From NCBI GenBank assembly GCA_025062155.1, contig JANXAM010000002.1, forward strand, positions 100,185-164,184: DNA of 64,000 nt, given 5' to 3'. Below the pieces are notes generated by a model. It had not been told where the DNA came from. It did not search any database and was given only the letters and a program-made list of their open reading frames with translations. This stretch comes from Gloeomargarita sp. SKYB120. GTDB lineage: Bacteria > Cyanobacteriota > Cyanobacteriia > Gloeomargaritales > Gloeomargaritaceae. Below are positions 26,192 through 35,657 of this stretch, piece by piece (within the stretch, counting starts at the first letter, position 1; every line of letters starts with the position of its first letter). A program made the translations under genes and the position numbers.

Positions 26192-26842
26192 ATGGTTTGG
26201 AGGATTGAGTATGCTTATGGAGACGTAGAGCAGTTTATTCTGGAGTTACCACCAGGGTTGGCAGCCAGATACTTGTGATTGACGGACTTGATGCTTGAGT
26301 TTAGCCCTGATTTGGGTATGCCTCATACCAAGGCGCTCGGTAACGGTTTGTTTGAACTTCGGTTAAAAGGCCAAGAAGGCATTGCTCGTTTGTTTTACTG
26401 TACCCCAACTGGTCAACGAATTGTTATGCTACACGGCTACATTAAGAAGGCACAAAAGATTCCACTTCGAGTACTTAAAATGGCTAGAAGATGCATGTTG
26501 GAGGGAAGAACCGTAGACCACACTGAACTCAAAGCTAGGCTTCTGACTAAGCCGAAAACACGCTCTATCTATGAAGACTTAGCAGATGAATTTGATCTGC
26601 TCCGTCAAGTATTAGCAGTTAGACGCGGAGCCCGACTGACTCAGACTCAAGTCGCAGAGCGGATGGAAATGAAACCGGCTGCTATTGCCCGCCTAGAGTC
26701 AGCACTTGTCACGGGCAAACCATCACCGTCACTGGCTACCTTGCGTCGCTATGCTAAGGTGCTAGGATATAAGCTGGAAATCAGGTTGACTCAACCCCAA
26801 GGCGATGTATCTTCCCGCCGGTCTGTTCATTCGCTAAGCTGA
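26192..26842 (+). pseudogene. HigB-HigA type toxin and antitoxin fused in one frame, with a stop in the toxin
   Basis: The first 28 codons (MVWRIEYAYGDVEQFILELP, then PGLAARYL) look like the N-terminus of a RelE/HigB toxin. A TGA codon follows, and the same frame goes on with SPDLGMPHTKALGNGLFELR and LHGYIKKAQKIPLRVL, the rest of that toxin. Without a further stop it runs into HTELKARLL and an XRE helix-turn-helix, RLTQTQVAERMEMKPAAIAR, and ends as a HigA antitoxin. Normally these are two genes. The TGA at codon 29 probably kills the toxin, while the antitoxin part could still be made from an internal start. The codons are AT-richer than the neighbours. Confidence 0.7.
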
Positions 26843-26866
26843 AACTGTGTTTGGGAGTGGAGAACG

Positions 26867-27154
26867 ATGGCGACCGAAATCCTGGAAAAACCAAAAACCA
26901 GTCAAGAACGCAAGCACGCACCCAAGTACAAAGTTCTGCTCCACAACGACGACCACAATACCATGGAGTACGTGGTGGAGTGCTTGATGAAGGTGGTGCC
27001 AAGTCTCTCCTGGGTGGAAGCGGTCAACATCATGCTAGAGGCCCACAATACGGGTGTTGCTCTGGTTATTGTTTGCCCCTTGGAACCGGCGGAATTTTAC
27101 TGCGAAGGGCTGCGGCGCAAGGGCCTAACCAGCACCATTGAACCCGAATGCTAA
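26867..27154 (+). CDS. clpS: ATP-dependent Clp protease adaptor ClpS
   Basis: ClpS hands N-degron substrates to the ClpC/ClpP protease. The 95-aa protein has a short flexible N-terminus and the core YKVLLHNDDHNTMEYVVECL, which includes the NDD-T residues lining the N-degron pocket, then the conserved AHNTGVALVIVCPLEPAEFY. The stop overlaps the start of the CPBP protease gene by seven bases, so they are probably co-translated. Confidence 0.92.
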   Translation: MATEILEKPKTSQERKHAPKYKVLLHNDDHNTMEYVVECLMKVVPSLSWVEAVNIMLEAHNTGVALVIVCPLEPAEFYCEGLRRKGLTSTIEPEC

Positions 27155-27966
27155 GCTGGCTGACGGCTGTCCCCTTTCTGGGCCGGTTGCTGGCATTTGT
27201 CCTGCTACTTCTGCTGGTTTGGTTGCCGGTGGTGGCTGCTCTTTGGCCATTCCTGCAGGGCAACACGCCCATCCGCTCTATAGCAACTGGCATTCTTTAT
27301 CTGGAATTTGTCGGTATGTTGTACCTGTGGGGCCGAGCAGTCCGAGACGAAAAGCGCCCCTGGGTCATGTATGGCCTGCAACTGAACCGGCGGTGGTGGC
27401 AAGAGGCGCTGGCGGGTTGGACAATGGCCCTAGGGGCGTTATTGGGATTGCTGGCATTGCAGGCATCCTGGGGATGGTTGGACTGGCAAGCGGCGCCCCC
27501 TTCATCCGTTGTTCTACAAGGGATGGGCTTGGGACTTGGGGTAGCCCTAGCAGAAGAACTGTTGTTTCGGGGCTGGCTGTGGCAGGAACTGCAACTAGAT
27601 TACGGGGTCACCGTGGCCGTTTGGGCAAGTAGTGGACTGTTTGCACTGGCGCATTTTTTTCATCCCCCCGAGGTACTGCTGCAAATCTGGCCGCAATTTC
27701 CGGGTTTGTGGGTCCTGGGATTGGCGCTGGCGTGGGGACGCCTGGCCTGTGCCGGCCGATTAAGTTGGCCAGTGGGCTTTCACGCAGGTCTGGTAACAGC
27801 CTACTACTGGGTGCGAGTGGGGCATTGGCTCGTGGTGAATCCGGAGTTGCCGGCCTGGTTGACGGCGCTGGAGACGAATCCGCTGGCAAGTCCCCTGGGA
27901 TTTACGGCGATGTTAGTCGTGGCGCTTGTCACGCGCTGGTGGTGGGTACGCCAGGTGAATGCGTAA
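27148..27966 (+). CDS. CPBP-family intramembrane glutamic protease
   Basis: The 272-aa protein is mostly membrane helices. It shows the CPBP (Abi) signature EELLFRGW at about residue 137, a later AHFFHP helix and a GFHAGLVTAYYW helix, which supply the Glu/Arg and His residues of the proposed active site. Relatives include the Rce1 prenyl protease and bacteriocin-immunity proteins; the cyanobacterial substrates are unknown. Coupling to clpS is notable. A lipoprotein gene overlaps its 3' end by eight bases. Confidence 0.82.
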   Translation: MLSWLTAVPFLGRLLAFVLLLLLVWLPVVAALWPFLQGNTPIRSIATGILYLEFVGMLYLWGRAVRDEKRPWVMYGLQLNRRWWQEALAGWTMALGALLGLLALQASWGWLDWQAAPPSSVVLQGMGLGLGVALAEELLFRGWLWQELQLDYGVTVAVWASSGLFALAHFFHPPEVLLQIWPQFPGLWVLGLALAWGRLACAGRLSWPVGFHAGLVTAYYWVRVGHWLVVNPELPAWLTALETNPLASPLGFTAMLVVALVTRWWWVRQVNA

Positions 27967-28360
27967 AGGCCAATGGCTGGCAATTCTCAGCAGCGTGGCT
28001 GTCATTGCAGGCTGTCAGCCCCAAGTTGTAGAAGTAAAAGACGGTTTTGAGACCGTAACGCTCCCAGGTCAGGCTGGGGGACCAGTGGACAGCGAGATTT
28101 GTGGTTACATCGCTCAGCGTCCCAATCACGAGTTGCATTTGCCCCAGGCGATAGATTACTTAAAAATCCAGGTGAACAGCGCCGCTCCCGTCACCCTATT
28201 CATCCAAGGCCCCGACGGGTCATTTTGCGCGACCGCCATCCAAGACCGTCCCCCCCAGATTGCTGGGTATTGGCTAGCAGGTAGGTACCAAGTTTTCGTA
28301 GGTACGCCAGCCACAGAAATATCTGCGCCGTATGAGCTGGTTATCACGGACGAACCATGA
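27959..28360 (+). CDS. Lipoprotein, 133 aa
   Basis: A lipobox VIAGC ends at Cys19 after a short basic N-terminus. The mature domain (SEICGYIAQRPNHELHLPQA, then LKIQVNSAAPVTLFIQGPDG) is all-beta and resembles the jelly-roll domains that often sit at the C-terminus of secreted peptidases. No catalytic residues are visible. It overlaps the end of the CPBP protease gene and may be co-expressed. The family name is uncertain. Confidence 0.65.
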   Translation: MRKGQWLAILSSVAVIAGCQPQVVEVKDGFETVTLPGQAGGPVDSEICGYIAQRPNHELHLPQAIDYLKIQVNSAAPVTLFIQGPDGSFCATAIQDRPPQIAGYWLAGRYQVFVGTPATEISAPYELVITDEP

Positions 28361-28551
28361 AGCGATACCTGCTCACAAAGAGACAACAAGTTCAGCCTGT
28401 TGCAGCCAAGCCGCTTCAGTTTGCCGGAGAGAAGAGACAAAGCAGGGGTGGGGCTTTGCTCTGCGACCCAAGGGCTTGATGCTGTAGTGCGTTGGAACGC
28501 CAGTAGCAGGGTATAGTGAATTGCTGTGTTCTTCGATGGCTGGAGGCACCG

Positions 28552-30282
28552 GTGACCGTTGCCGATTGGGTGGTCGTGGGGCTTTATCTGGTTGCTAGCT
28601 TGGGGTTGGGGCTGTACCTGGCGCAGCGCGGTAGTCAAAGCTTAGAAGAATTCTTTGTCTCAGGACGGGCGCTCCCCTGGTGGCTGGCGGGAACTAGCAT
28701 GGCGGCGACCACGTTTTCGATTGATACGCCGTTGTACGTGTGCGGGTTGGTGGCCAAACGGGGGGTGGCAGGCAACTGGGAATGGTGGAGTTTTGCCTTT
28801 ACCCATGTGGTGTTGATTTATCTTTTTGCGCGGCTATGGCGACGGGCAGAAATTATCACCGATGCGGAATTAACGGAATTGCGCTATGGGGGTCAACCGG
28901 CGGCGTTGCTCCGGGCGACTAAGGCCTTTTTGTTTGCCGTGCCGATCAATTGCATCGGTATGGGCTACGCACTCCTGGCAATGGTAAAGGTGGTGGACGC
29001 CTTGGACATTTGGAGCAGTTTGGGAATCGACCCTGGGCCAAATGGCAAGTTGTGGAGTGTGATAGGCATCAGCGTGCTGGTATTGGTCTATGCCGGTGTC
29101 GCTGGTTTGTGGGGCGTGGTGGTCACGGATTTATTCCAATTCGCCTTGGCGCTGGTGGGTGCAGTGATTGTCGCGGTAGCGGCGCTGCAACACGTGGGTG
29201 GCATGGGAAGGATTGTCGCCCATTTTCAAGGCACGGAAATGCTGCGACTGTGGCCTTGGGGTGAGCAGGTGGGGCTGTCGGCCAGTACGTTGTTTGCCTA
29301 CGTGTTTGTGCAGTGGTGGGCGTTTCGGCGTAGCGATGGGGGCGGGGAATTTATCCAGCGGCTGGCGGCGACCCGAAACGAACGAGAAGCGGAACGGGCA
29401 GCCTGGTGGTTCAACTTGCTGCATTATGTAGTGCGCACCTGGCCTTGGGTGGTGGTGGCGCTGGCGGCCCGCATGCTCTACCCGGACTTAAGCGACCCAG
29501 AGTTGGGCTACCCCCGCCTGATGCGTGACTTTTTGCCGCCGGTGCTGCTGGGATTGGTGGTGGCGTCGCTATTAGCAGCGTTTATGAGTACGATGTCCAC
29601 GTTGATCAACTGGGGGGCGTCCTACCTGACGTGCGACTTGTACCAGCGGTTTGTGCGGCCCCAAGCGAGTCAGGCGGAACTGGTGGGGGTGGGACGCATT
29701 GCCTCGGTGCTGATTACGGCGCTGGCGGGACTGGCGGCCTTTTACGCCCAGGAGGTCACCACCGTGTTTCGCCTGGTGATTGCCATGGGAACGGGGCCAG
29801 GTCTGGTGCTGATCCTGCGCTGGTTCTGGTGGCGGATTAATGCGGCAGCGGAATGGACGGCGATGGTGGCGGGCTTTTTCATCGGGCTGGGAACGACGGT
29901 GGTGCCGGTGATCCGAATCCCAGACTTTGGTTGGCGGTTGATGGTGACGACGGGTCTCACGGCGCTGGCCTGGCTGACCGTTATGTACTGCACTCCCCCA
30001 GAAAGCGAGGAAACCCTGAACGCCTTTTACCGACGGGTCCGGCCTGGGGGACCGGGATGGCGACGGCAACAACAGGCAACGGGTTTGCCACCTTTGCAGG
30101 ATTTGGGCTGGGAAATCCAACGCACGCTAGCCGGGGTTGGACTGCTGCTGGGGGCGCTCCTGGGGGTGGGGGGATTCCTGCTCTGGCAACCCCTGGCGGG
30201 CTGGACCTGCTGGAGTCTGGCGGTACTGGCAGGCTGGTGGCTCCATCGTCTAAATCGCCGCGAGAAAGCAAGCCAAATGTAA
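28552..30282 (+). CDS. Sodium/solute symporter (SSS family)
   Basis: This is a polytopic transporter of 576 aa with about 13 helices. It has the SSS start ADWVVVGLYLVASLGLGLYL, the sodium-site region AGTSMAATTFSIDTPLY and the middle signature AAFMSTMSTLINWGASYL. Related carriers import solutes such as proline, pantothenate or sugars with Na+; the substrate cannot be read from sequence. I start it at the GTG at 28552, which has a strong GGAGG site five bases upstream; an earlier GTG at 28516 overlaps a TATAGT hexamer that may be its promoter. Confidence 0.82.
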   Translation: MTVADWVVVGLYLVASLGLGLYLAQRGSQSLEEFFVSGRALPWWLAGTSMAATTFSIDTPLYVCGLVAKRGVAGNWEWWSFAFTHVVLIYLFARLWRRAEIITDAELTELRYGGQPAALLRATKAFLFAVPINCIGMGYALLAMVKVVDALDIWSSLGIDPGPNGKLWSVIGISVLVLVYAGVAGLWGVVVTDLFQFALALVGAVIVAVAALQHVGGMGRIVAHFQGTEMLRLWPWGEQVGLSASTLFAYVFVQWWAFRRSDGGGEFIQRLAATRNEREAERAAWWFNLLHYVVRTWPWVVVALAARMLYPDLSDPELGYPRLMRDFLPPVLLGLVVASLLAAFMSTMSTLINWGASYLTCDLYQRFVRPQASQAELVGVGRIASVLITALAGLAAFYAQEVTTVFRLVIAMGTGPGLVLILRWFWWRINAAAEWTAMVAGFFIGLGTTVVPVIRIPDFGWRLMVTTGLTALAWLTVMYCTPPESEETLNAFYRRVRPGGPGWRRQQQATGLPPLQDLGWEIQRTLAGVGLLLGALLGVGGFLLWQPLAGWTCWSLAVLAGWWLHRLNRREKASQM

Positions 30283-30359
30283 AGAAACAATAGAATTTCT
30301 TAATGGGGATCAAAACAATTCTTTATTAAATTGATTAAAGATGCGCGATTCATCCAGGC

Positions 30360-32018
30360 ATGAGTAAGAGCAGCATTGAACAGTTGCGGCGGTACGACCC
30401 TGAGGTCATTGCGGCGTATTACCGGTGGCGGCTCTGGCGGGTGTGGGGACGGCTGCTGCAAGTCGGTTGGGCGATGGCGCAGTTTGTTGCGGCGTTGGTG
30501 TGGGACCACCTCACTGGGCGGGAGGAACCCAATCGGCCCCAGCGGGCGGCCCAACTGCGGGAGTTGATTACTCGCCTGGGTCCCACCTTCATCAAAGTGG
30601 GGCAAGCCTTATCCACGCGACCGGATTTGGTGCGCCGGGACTATCTGGAAGAATTGACGTTGCTCCAGGACCAGTTGCCGTCGTTTCCCAATGCGGTGGC
30701 CTACCAGATCATCGAGAGCGAACTGGGGCGGCCTGTAGCGGATATCTATGAGGAACTCTCCCCAGAACCAGTGGCGGCGGCGAGTTTGGGACAGGTCTAT
30801 CGGGGCCGCTTGCGCACGGGGGAAGAGGTGGCGGTCAAGGTCCAGCGACCGGGTTTGATTCCCATTCTCACCCTTGATCTCTACATCCTGCGGGAATTGG
30901 CCCATTTCCTACAGCCCTGGTTGCCCATTCACATGAAGGATGACTTGCGCTCGATTGTGGATGAGTTCGGGCGTAAATTGTTTGAGGAAATTGATTATTT
31001 GCATGAGGCTTGCAACGCGGAAAAATTTGCCGATAATTTCCGAGATGACCCGACGGTGAAAGTCCCCAAAATTTACTGGGCTTACACCAATCACCGGGTG
31101 CTGACGCTGGAGTGGATCCACGGCTATAAACTCACGGATGCCGACGTGGTGAAAAAAGCTGGGATTGAAATGCACGAATTTGTGCAAATTGGGGTGCGGG
31201 CTGGGTTGAAACAGTTGCTGGAATTTGGCTTTTTTCACGCTGATCCCCACCCAGGCAATTTGTTTCTCACCACCGACGGCAAGTTGGCCTATATTGACTT
31301 CGGCATGATGGACCAACTGACCCAGGAAGCCAAAGAGCAATTAGCCGATGCCCTGGTGCATTTGGTCAACAAGGACTACACAGAATTGGCCAGGGATTTT
31401 GTGCGGTTAGGTTTCTTGCCCCCCGATACGGACATTACCCCCATCGTGCCGGCCTTGGAGGCGGTTTGGCAAAAGGCTGTTGGGAGTCAATTGCGGGATT
31501 TTCGCTTCAAGCAGGCCACCGATGAATTTTCGGATTTGATGTATCGTTATCCGTTTCGGGTGCCAGCCCATTTTGCGCTGATCATTCGTTCGCTGGTCAC
31601 CCAAGAAGGAATCGCCATGAGTTTGGATCCCGATTTCCGGATTGTGGATGCGGCCTATCCCTACGTGGCGCAGCGGTTGCTTACGGGTGAAACGCCCGCG
31701 TTCCGGCGGCGACTGATGGAGGTGCTATTCAAAGATAACCGGTTCCAGTGGCAACGGTTAGAAAGTCTGCTATCGGTGGCGCAACAGGCGGGCGATTTGG
31801 ATTTGCGACCAGTTCTGGGACCGGCGTTGAGTTATTTGTTTTCGGAGGAAGGCCAGTTTTTGCGCACCCAGTTAATTTTGGCCTTGACAGAGGATGACCG
31901 GCTGCACCTGGCGGAAGTGGAACGGTTGTGGCGGTTGGTGCGGGGGCAACTGCGTCCCAAAGCCCTGTTAGAATTAGCATGGCAACAGCGGGAGGCGTTA
32001 CTGCTCAAATTTGGGTGA
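30360..32018 (+). CDS. AarF/ABC1/UbiB-family kinase-like protein
   Basis: The 552-aa protein has the ABC1 family features: FIKVGQALSTRPDLV near the N-terminus (the KxGQ motif), a glycine-poor but alanine-rich P-loop AAASLGQV, EVAVKVQRPG with the lysine, HADPHPGNLF for the catalytic loop, and IDFGMM for the metal site. Members support quinone, tocopherol or lipid metabolism in chloroplasts and cyanobacteria, with weak ATPase activity rather than classic kinase activity. Cyanobacteria have several paralogues and I cannot say which this is. Confidence 0.85.
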   Translation: MSKSSIEQLRRYDPEVIAAYYRWRLWRVWGRLLQVGWAMAQFVAALVWDHLTGREEPNRPQRAAQLRELITRLGPTFIKVGQALSTRPDLVRRDYLEELTLLQDQLPSFPNAVAYQIIESELGRPVADIYEELSPEPVAAASLGQVYRGRLRTGEEVAVKVQRPGLIPILTLDLYILRELAHFLQPWLPIHMKDDLRSIVDEFGRKLFEEIDYLHEACNAEKFADNFRDDPTVKVPKIYWAYTNHRVLTLEWIHGYKLTDADVVKKAGIEMHEFVQIGVRAGLKQLLEFGFFHADPHPGNLFLTTDGKLAYIDFGMMDQLTQEAKEQLADALVHLVNKDYTELARDFVRLGFLPPDTDITPIVPALEAVWQKAVGSQLRDFRFKQATDEFSDLMYRYPFRVPAHFALIIRSLVTQEGIAMSLDPDFRIVDAAYPYVAQRLLTGETPAFRRRLMEVLFKDNRFQWQRLESLLSVAQQAGDLDLRPVLGPALSYLFSEEGQFLRTQLILALTEDDRLHLAEVERLWRLVRGQLRPKALLELAWQQREALLLKFG

Positions 32019-32023
32019 AATCC

Positions 32024-33631
32024 ATGCACAAAGCGGCGGCGATTGGCCTGGCGCTGTGGATGCTGGGGAGCGCTGGGTTCATGTCAGGACGAGCAGCACC
32101 TACGCCGCTTGTTGCCCAAGCCCGCTTGAGTAAAAGTCAAATTGCGGATGTCGCGGAAAAAATCACCGTTTTGATTCAAACACCAGCGGGGCACGGGTCG
32201 GGGACAATTGTGGGACGCAATGGAGATGTCTATACCGTTCTCACGGCCAAACACGTGATTGAGAGCATTCAACCGGGGGAAGAAGCCGATATTACTACCC
32301 ACGACGGCAAGGTGTATCCCCTGAATCGGCAAGCCATCCAACCCCTGCCCAACGTGGATTTAGCGGTGGTGCAGTTTCGCAGTTCGGTCAATTATCCCCA
32401 AGCGAAATTGGGCAATGACCTGGCCATCAAACGGGGGATGACGGTGCATGTCGCGGGTTTTCCCTTACCGGGCCAGGCCATCACGAAACCGGTCTTGCAG
32501 TTCACCAGCGGCGATGTCACGGCCACGTCCGAAAACCTTTTGAAAGACGGTTACTCGCTCACCTACACCAACAACACGCTGCCAGGGATGAGCGGGGGTC
32601 CGGTACTCAACGAACAAGGCGAGGTGGTTGGGATTCATGGGCGCGCCGAAGGCCGCTATCAGTCCACGCAACAGGGGATGGTGGCGCTCAAATCCGGGTT
32701 TAATCTGGCGGTGCCGATTCGTACCTATGTCGCCTGGGTGAATAAACAACCGATTCGCATCCAAACCACGGCCACTACAGCTCAAGAACTCTTTATCTCT
32801 GCCGAGCGCAAGTTCAACGCTGGCGATATACAAGGGGCGCTGGCGGATTTGAACCAGTTGATCAAGCTGGAACCGAATTCGGCGTTGGCCTACATGAGCC
32901 GGGGGATCATCAAAGCCCTTGACCAGAAGGACTACGCCGGCGCCTTGGCCGATTACAACCAGGCTCTGAAACTCGACCCCAACAATGCTGACATTTACGG
33001 GAACCGGGCGTTTGCCAAGGCGGGACTGCGGGATTTTACAGGAGCCATGTCCGATGCCGACCAAGCCATTCGCCTGCGACCGAATTATGACCGGGCTTAC
33101 ATCGTACGGGGACTGGTGAAAAGTCAAATGAACGATTATGCCGGCGCTTTGGCTGATGCAACACGGGCGGTGGAATTGAACCCGAACTCGGCGGATGCGT
33201 GGTTAATGCGGGCGACAGCCTACGTGTACCTGAACCAGCCCCGCCGGGTTTTGGACGATGTCAACCGCGCGCTGGCTTTGAACCCTAGGGAGTCGTCCAG
33301 CTATGCGATCCGTTCGCTGGCCCGAGCCGCGTTGCAGGATGTCAAAGGGGCGCTCGAGGATGCGCAGCAGGCAGTTCTTTTGGACAACACCAGCGCGCTC
33401 GCGTTTACCGCCCGCAGTACGGCCCGTTTATTGATCCAGGACTACAGCGGCGCAATGGCTGATGCCGAGCGGGCGATGCAGTTGAACCCCGCGAATCCCG
33501 ACAACTACTTCATGCGCGGGGCCGCCCGAGCTGGTCTGGGAGATGCGCGGGGAGCTTGTCAGGATTGGCAAACCGCCAGTCAACTAGGGAGCGCCGAAGC
33601 CCGCCAAATGCACCGACAATTCTGCTTTTGA
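32024..33631 (+). CDS. Secreted trypsin-like serine protease with TPR repeats
   Basis: A signal peptide (cleavage near AQA, residue about 32) leads into a chymotrypsin-fold domain with the full triad: His77 in LTAKHVIE, Asp112 in NVDLAVVQ and Ser190 in GMSGGPV. From about residue 255 to the end are seven or so tetratricopeptide repeats (for example GALADYNQALKLDPNNADIY). The product should be periplasmic or extracellular. The ATG at 32024 is six bases after the AarF stop, so it is likely part of that transcript. TPR-linked proteases of this kind are common in filamentous and unicellular cyanobacteria. Confidence 0.85.
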   Translation: MHKAAAIGLALWMLGSAGFMSGRAAPTPLVAQARLSKSQIADVAEKITVLIQTPAGHGSGTIVGRNGDVYTVLTAKHVIESIQPGEEADITTHDGKVYPLNRQAIQPLPNVDLAVVQFRSSVNYPQAKLGNDLAIKRGMTVHVAGFPLPGQAITKPVLQFTSGDVTATSENLLKDGYSLTYTNNTLPGMSGGPVLNEQGEVVGIHGRAEGRYQSTQQGMVALKSGFNLAVPIRTYVAWVNKQPIRIQTTATTAQELFISAERKFNAGDIQGALADLNQLIKLEPNSALAYMSRGIIKALDQKDYAGALADYNQALKLDPNNADIYGNRAFAKAGLRDFTGAMSDADQAIRLRPNYDRAYIVRGLVKSQMNDYAGALADATRAVELNPNSADAWLMRATAYVYLNQPRRVLDDVNRALALNPRESSSYAIRSLARAALQDVKGALEDAQQAVLLDNTSALAFTARSTARLLIQDYSGAMADAERAMQLNPANPDNYFMRGAARAGLGDARGACQDWQTASQLGSAEARQMHRQFCF

Positions 33632-33655
33632 ACCGTTCTCAGGAAGTTGTAACAA

Positions 33656-33714
33656 TTGTTCATAATACAAACGGGTGCGTTAACATATAGGGAAAACGAT
33701 TCTGCTGTAAGGAG
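33656..33714 (+). promoter_or_regulatory. ftsH upstream region with palindrome and strong ribosome site
   Basis: A perfect palindrome AACAATTGTT at 33651-33660 borders this AT-rich stretch, which also holds CATAAT and TAACATAT hexamers that could be -10 elements. The ribosome site AAGGAG at 33709-33714 lies eight bases before the GTG start. The palindrome could be an operator; this is inference. Confidence 0.35.
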
Positions 33715-33722
33715 TAGGTCCG

Positions 33723-35558
33723 GTGAACAAGCGGTGGCGCAACGTAGGGCTTTACGTGCTGTTGGCGATTGTGGTGGTGGCGCTGGGGACTGCCTTTTTA
33801 GACCGTCGCCCGCAGGTGGAAGTGTGGCGCTACAGCCAATTCATTGACGCGGTGCAGGCGGGCCAGGTGGCCAAGGTGAGCATTACATCTGATCGGACGC
33901 AGGCGGAAGTGGTGCGCCAGGACGGGACGCGGGTGATGGTGAATTTGCCCAACGACCCGGATTTGATCAACATCCTGACAGACAAGAATGTGGATATTTC
34001 GGTGGTGCCCCGGCGCGAGGAGGGCTTTTGGTTCCGGGCCCTGAGCAGCTTGTTCTTGCCGGTGTTGTTGTTGCTGGGGTTGTTTTTCCTGCTGCGGCGG
34101 GCGCAAGCGGGTCCTGGCTCCCAGGCGATGAATTTTGGCAAGTCGCGGGCGCGGGTGCACATGGAACCCCAAACCCAAGTGACCTTTGCCGATGTGGCCG
34201 GGATTGACCAAGCCAAGCTAGAACTGGCGGAAGTGGTGGACTTTTTGAAGAATGCCGAGCGGTTTACAGCGGTGGGGGCCAAGATTCCCAAGGGCGTGTT
34301 GCTCGTTGGGCCGCCAGGAACAGGTAAAACCTTGCTGGCGCGAGCCGTGGCTGGGGAGGCCGGGGTGCCCTTCTTCAGTATTTCCGGCTCGGAATTCGTG
34401 GAGATGTTTGTAGGCGTCGGCGCGTCGCGGGTGCGGGACTTGTTTGAGCAGGCCAAGCAACACGCCCCCTGCATCGTGTTTATTGATGAAATTGACGCGG
34501 TGGGACGCCAGCGGGGGGCCGGTCTTGGCGGCGGCAACGACGAACGGGAGCAAACCCTGAACCAATTGTTGACGGAAATGGACGGGTTTGAAGGCAACAG
34601 CGGCATCATTATCATTGCGGCGACCAACCGGCCTGATGTTTTGGATGCGGCGTTATTGCGGCCTGGGCGGTTTGACCGGCAAGTGGTGGTGGACCGGCCC
34701 GACTACAAGGGACGCCTGGAGATTTTGCAAGTTCACGCGCGCGGCAAGGTGCTGGCCCCCGATGTGGATTTGGAAAAAATTGCTCGTCGCACACCGGGAT
34801 TTACCGGCGCTGATTTGGCCAACCTGCTCAACGAAGCGGCGATCTTGGCGGCCCGGCGCAACCTGACCGAAATCTCCATGGATGAAATTAACGATGCGAT
34901 TGACCGGATTTTGGCAGGGCCGGAGAAAAAAGACCGCGTGATGAGCGAGCGACGCAAGACTCTGGTGGCCTACCACGAAGCCGGCCATGCGCTGGTGGGG
35001 GCGCTGATGCCCGATTATGACCCGGTGCAAAAAATCAGCATTATTCCCCGGGGACGGGCGGGCGGCCTGACCTGGTTCACCCCCAACGAAGACCGGATGG
35101 ATTCGGGTCTCTACAGCCGCAGCTACCTGGAAAACCAAATGGCCGTAGCGCTAGGGGGCCGGGTGGCGGAGGAAATTGTGTTCGGTCCGGACGAAGTGAC
35201 CACCGGGGCGGCCAATGACCTGCAACAGGTGGCGCGGGTGGCCCGCCAGATGGTGATGCGCTTTGGTATGAGCGACCGGGTGGGGCAAGTGTCCTTGGGG
35301 CGCAGCCAGGGCGGCATGTTTCTAGGCCGGGAAATTGCCATGGAGCGGGACTTTTCCGAGGAAACGGCGGCCCTGATTGACGAGGAGGTGCGGGCGCTGG
35401 TGGACCGGGCCTACCAAAAAGCCAAGTACGTGCTCACCCACAACCGGGCCTTACTCGATAAACTGGCGCAAATGCTGGTGGAAAAAGAAACCGTGGACGC
35501 CGAGGAGTTGCAAGCCCTGATTGATAGCCACGATGTGGTCATGGCGCCCCTAGGCTAG
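33723..35558 (+). CDS. ftsH: ATP-dependent zinc metalloprotease FtsH
   Basis: FtsH is the hexameric membrane AAA protease; in cyanobacteria members of this family remove damaged D1 protein of photosystem II. The 611-aa protein has two N-terminal membrane helices, Walker A GPPGTGKT at about residue 196, Walker [14 protein letters not shown], the second region of homology [19 protein letters not shown], the zinc site HEAGH at His418, and the third zinc ligand in [11 protein letters not shown]. It starts at a GTG after AAGGAG. Cyanobacteria carry about four FtsH paralogues; I cannot place this one among them with certainty. Confidence 0.93.
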   Translation: MNKRWRNVGLYVLLAIVVVALGTAFLDRRPQVEVWRYSQFIDAVQAGQVAKVSITSDRTQAEVVRQDGTRVMVNLPNDPDLINILTDKNVDISVVPRREEGFWFRALSSLFLPVLLLLGLFFLLRRAQAGPGSQAMNFGKSRARVHMEPQTQVTFADVAGIDQAKLELAEVVDFLKNAERFTAVGAKIPKGVLLVGPPGTGKTLLARAVAGEAGVPFFSISGSEFVEMFVGVGASRVRDLFEQAKQHAPCIVFIDEIDAVGRQRGAGLGGGNDEREQTLNQLLTEMDGFEGNSGIIIIAATNRPDVLDAALLRPGRFDRQVVVDRPDYKGRLEILQVHARGKVLAPDVDLEKIARRTPGFTGADLANLLNEAAILAARRNLTEISMDEINDAIDRILAGPEKKDRVMSERRKTLVAYHEAGHALVGALMPDYDPVQKISIIPRGRAGGLTWFTPNEDRMDSGLYSRSYLENQMAVALGGRVAEEIVFGPDEVTTGAANDLQQVARVARQMVMRFGMSDRVGQVSLGRSQGGMFLGREIAMERDFSEETAALIDEEVRALVDRAYQKAKYVLTHNRALLDKLAQMLVEKETVDAEELQALIDSHDVVMAPLG

Positions 35559-35657
35559 AGTTCCCTTTTCGCAACAAAACTTTACAACAGTTAGGCGGCG
35601 AGGGGGACGCCAGGGCATGATGGAAAAGATTATTGGCTGCCTGTTCGAGGATTACCG

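Noticed and set aside
28357..28479. A 40-codon frame overlapping the lipoprotein stop in an ATGA junction
   Set aside because: No hydrophobic or structural pattern, no family and no following partner; probably chance.
33830..35341. A 265-codon minus-strand frame and others inside ftsH
   Set aside because: They lie fully inside a gene with unambiguous AAA-protease motifs, are low-complexity and lack a recognisable start context.
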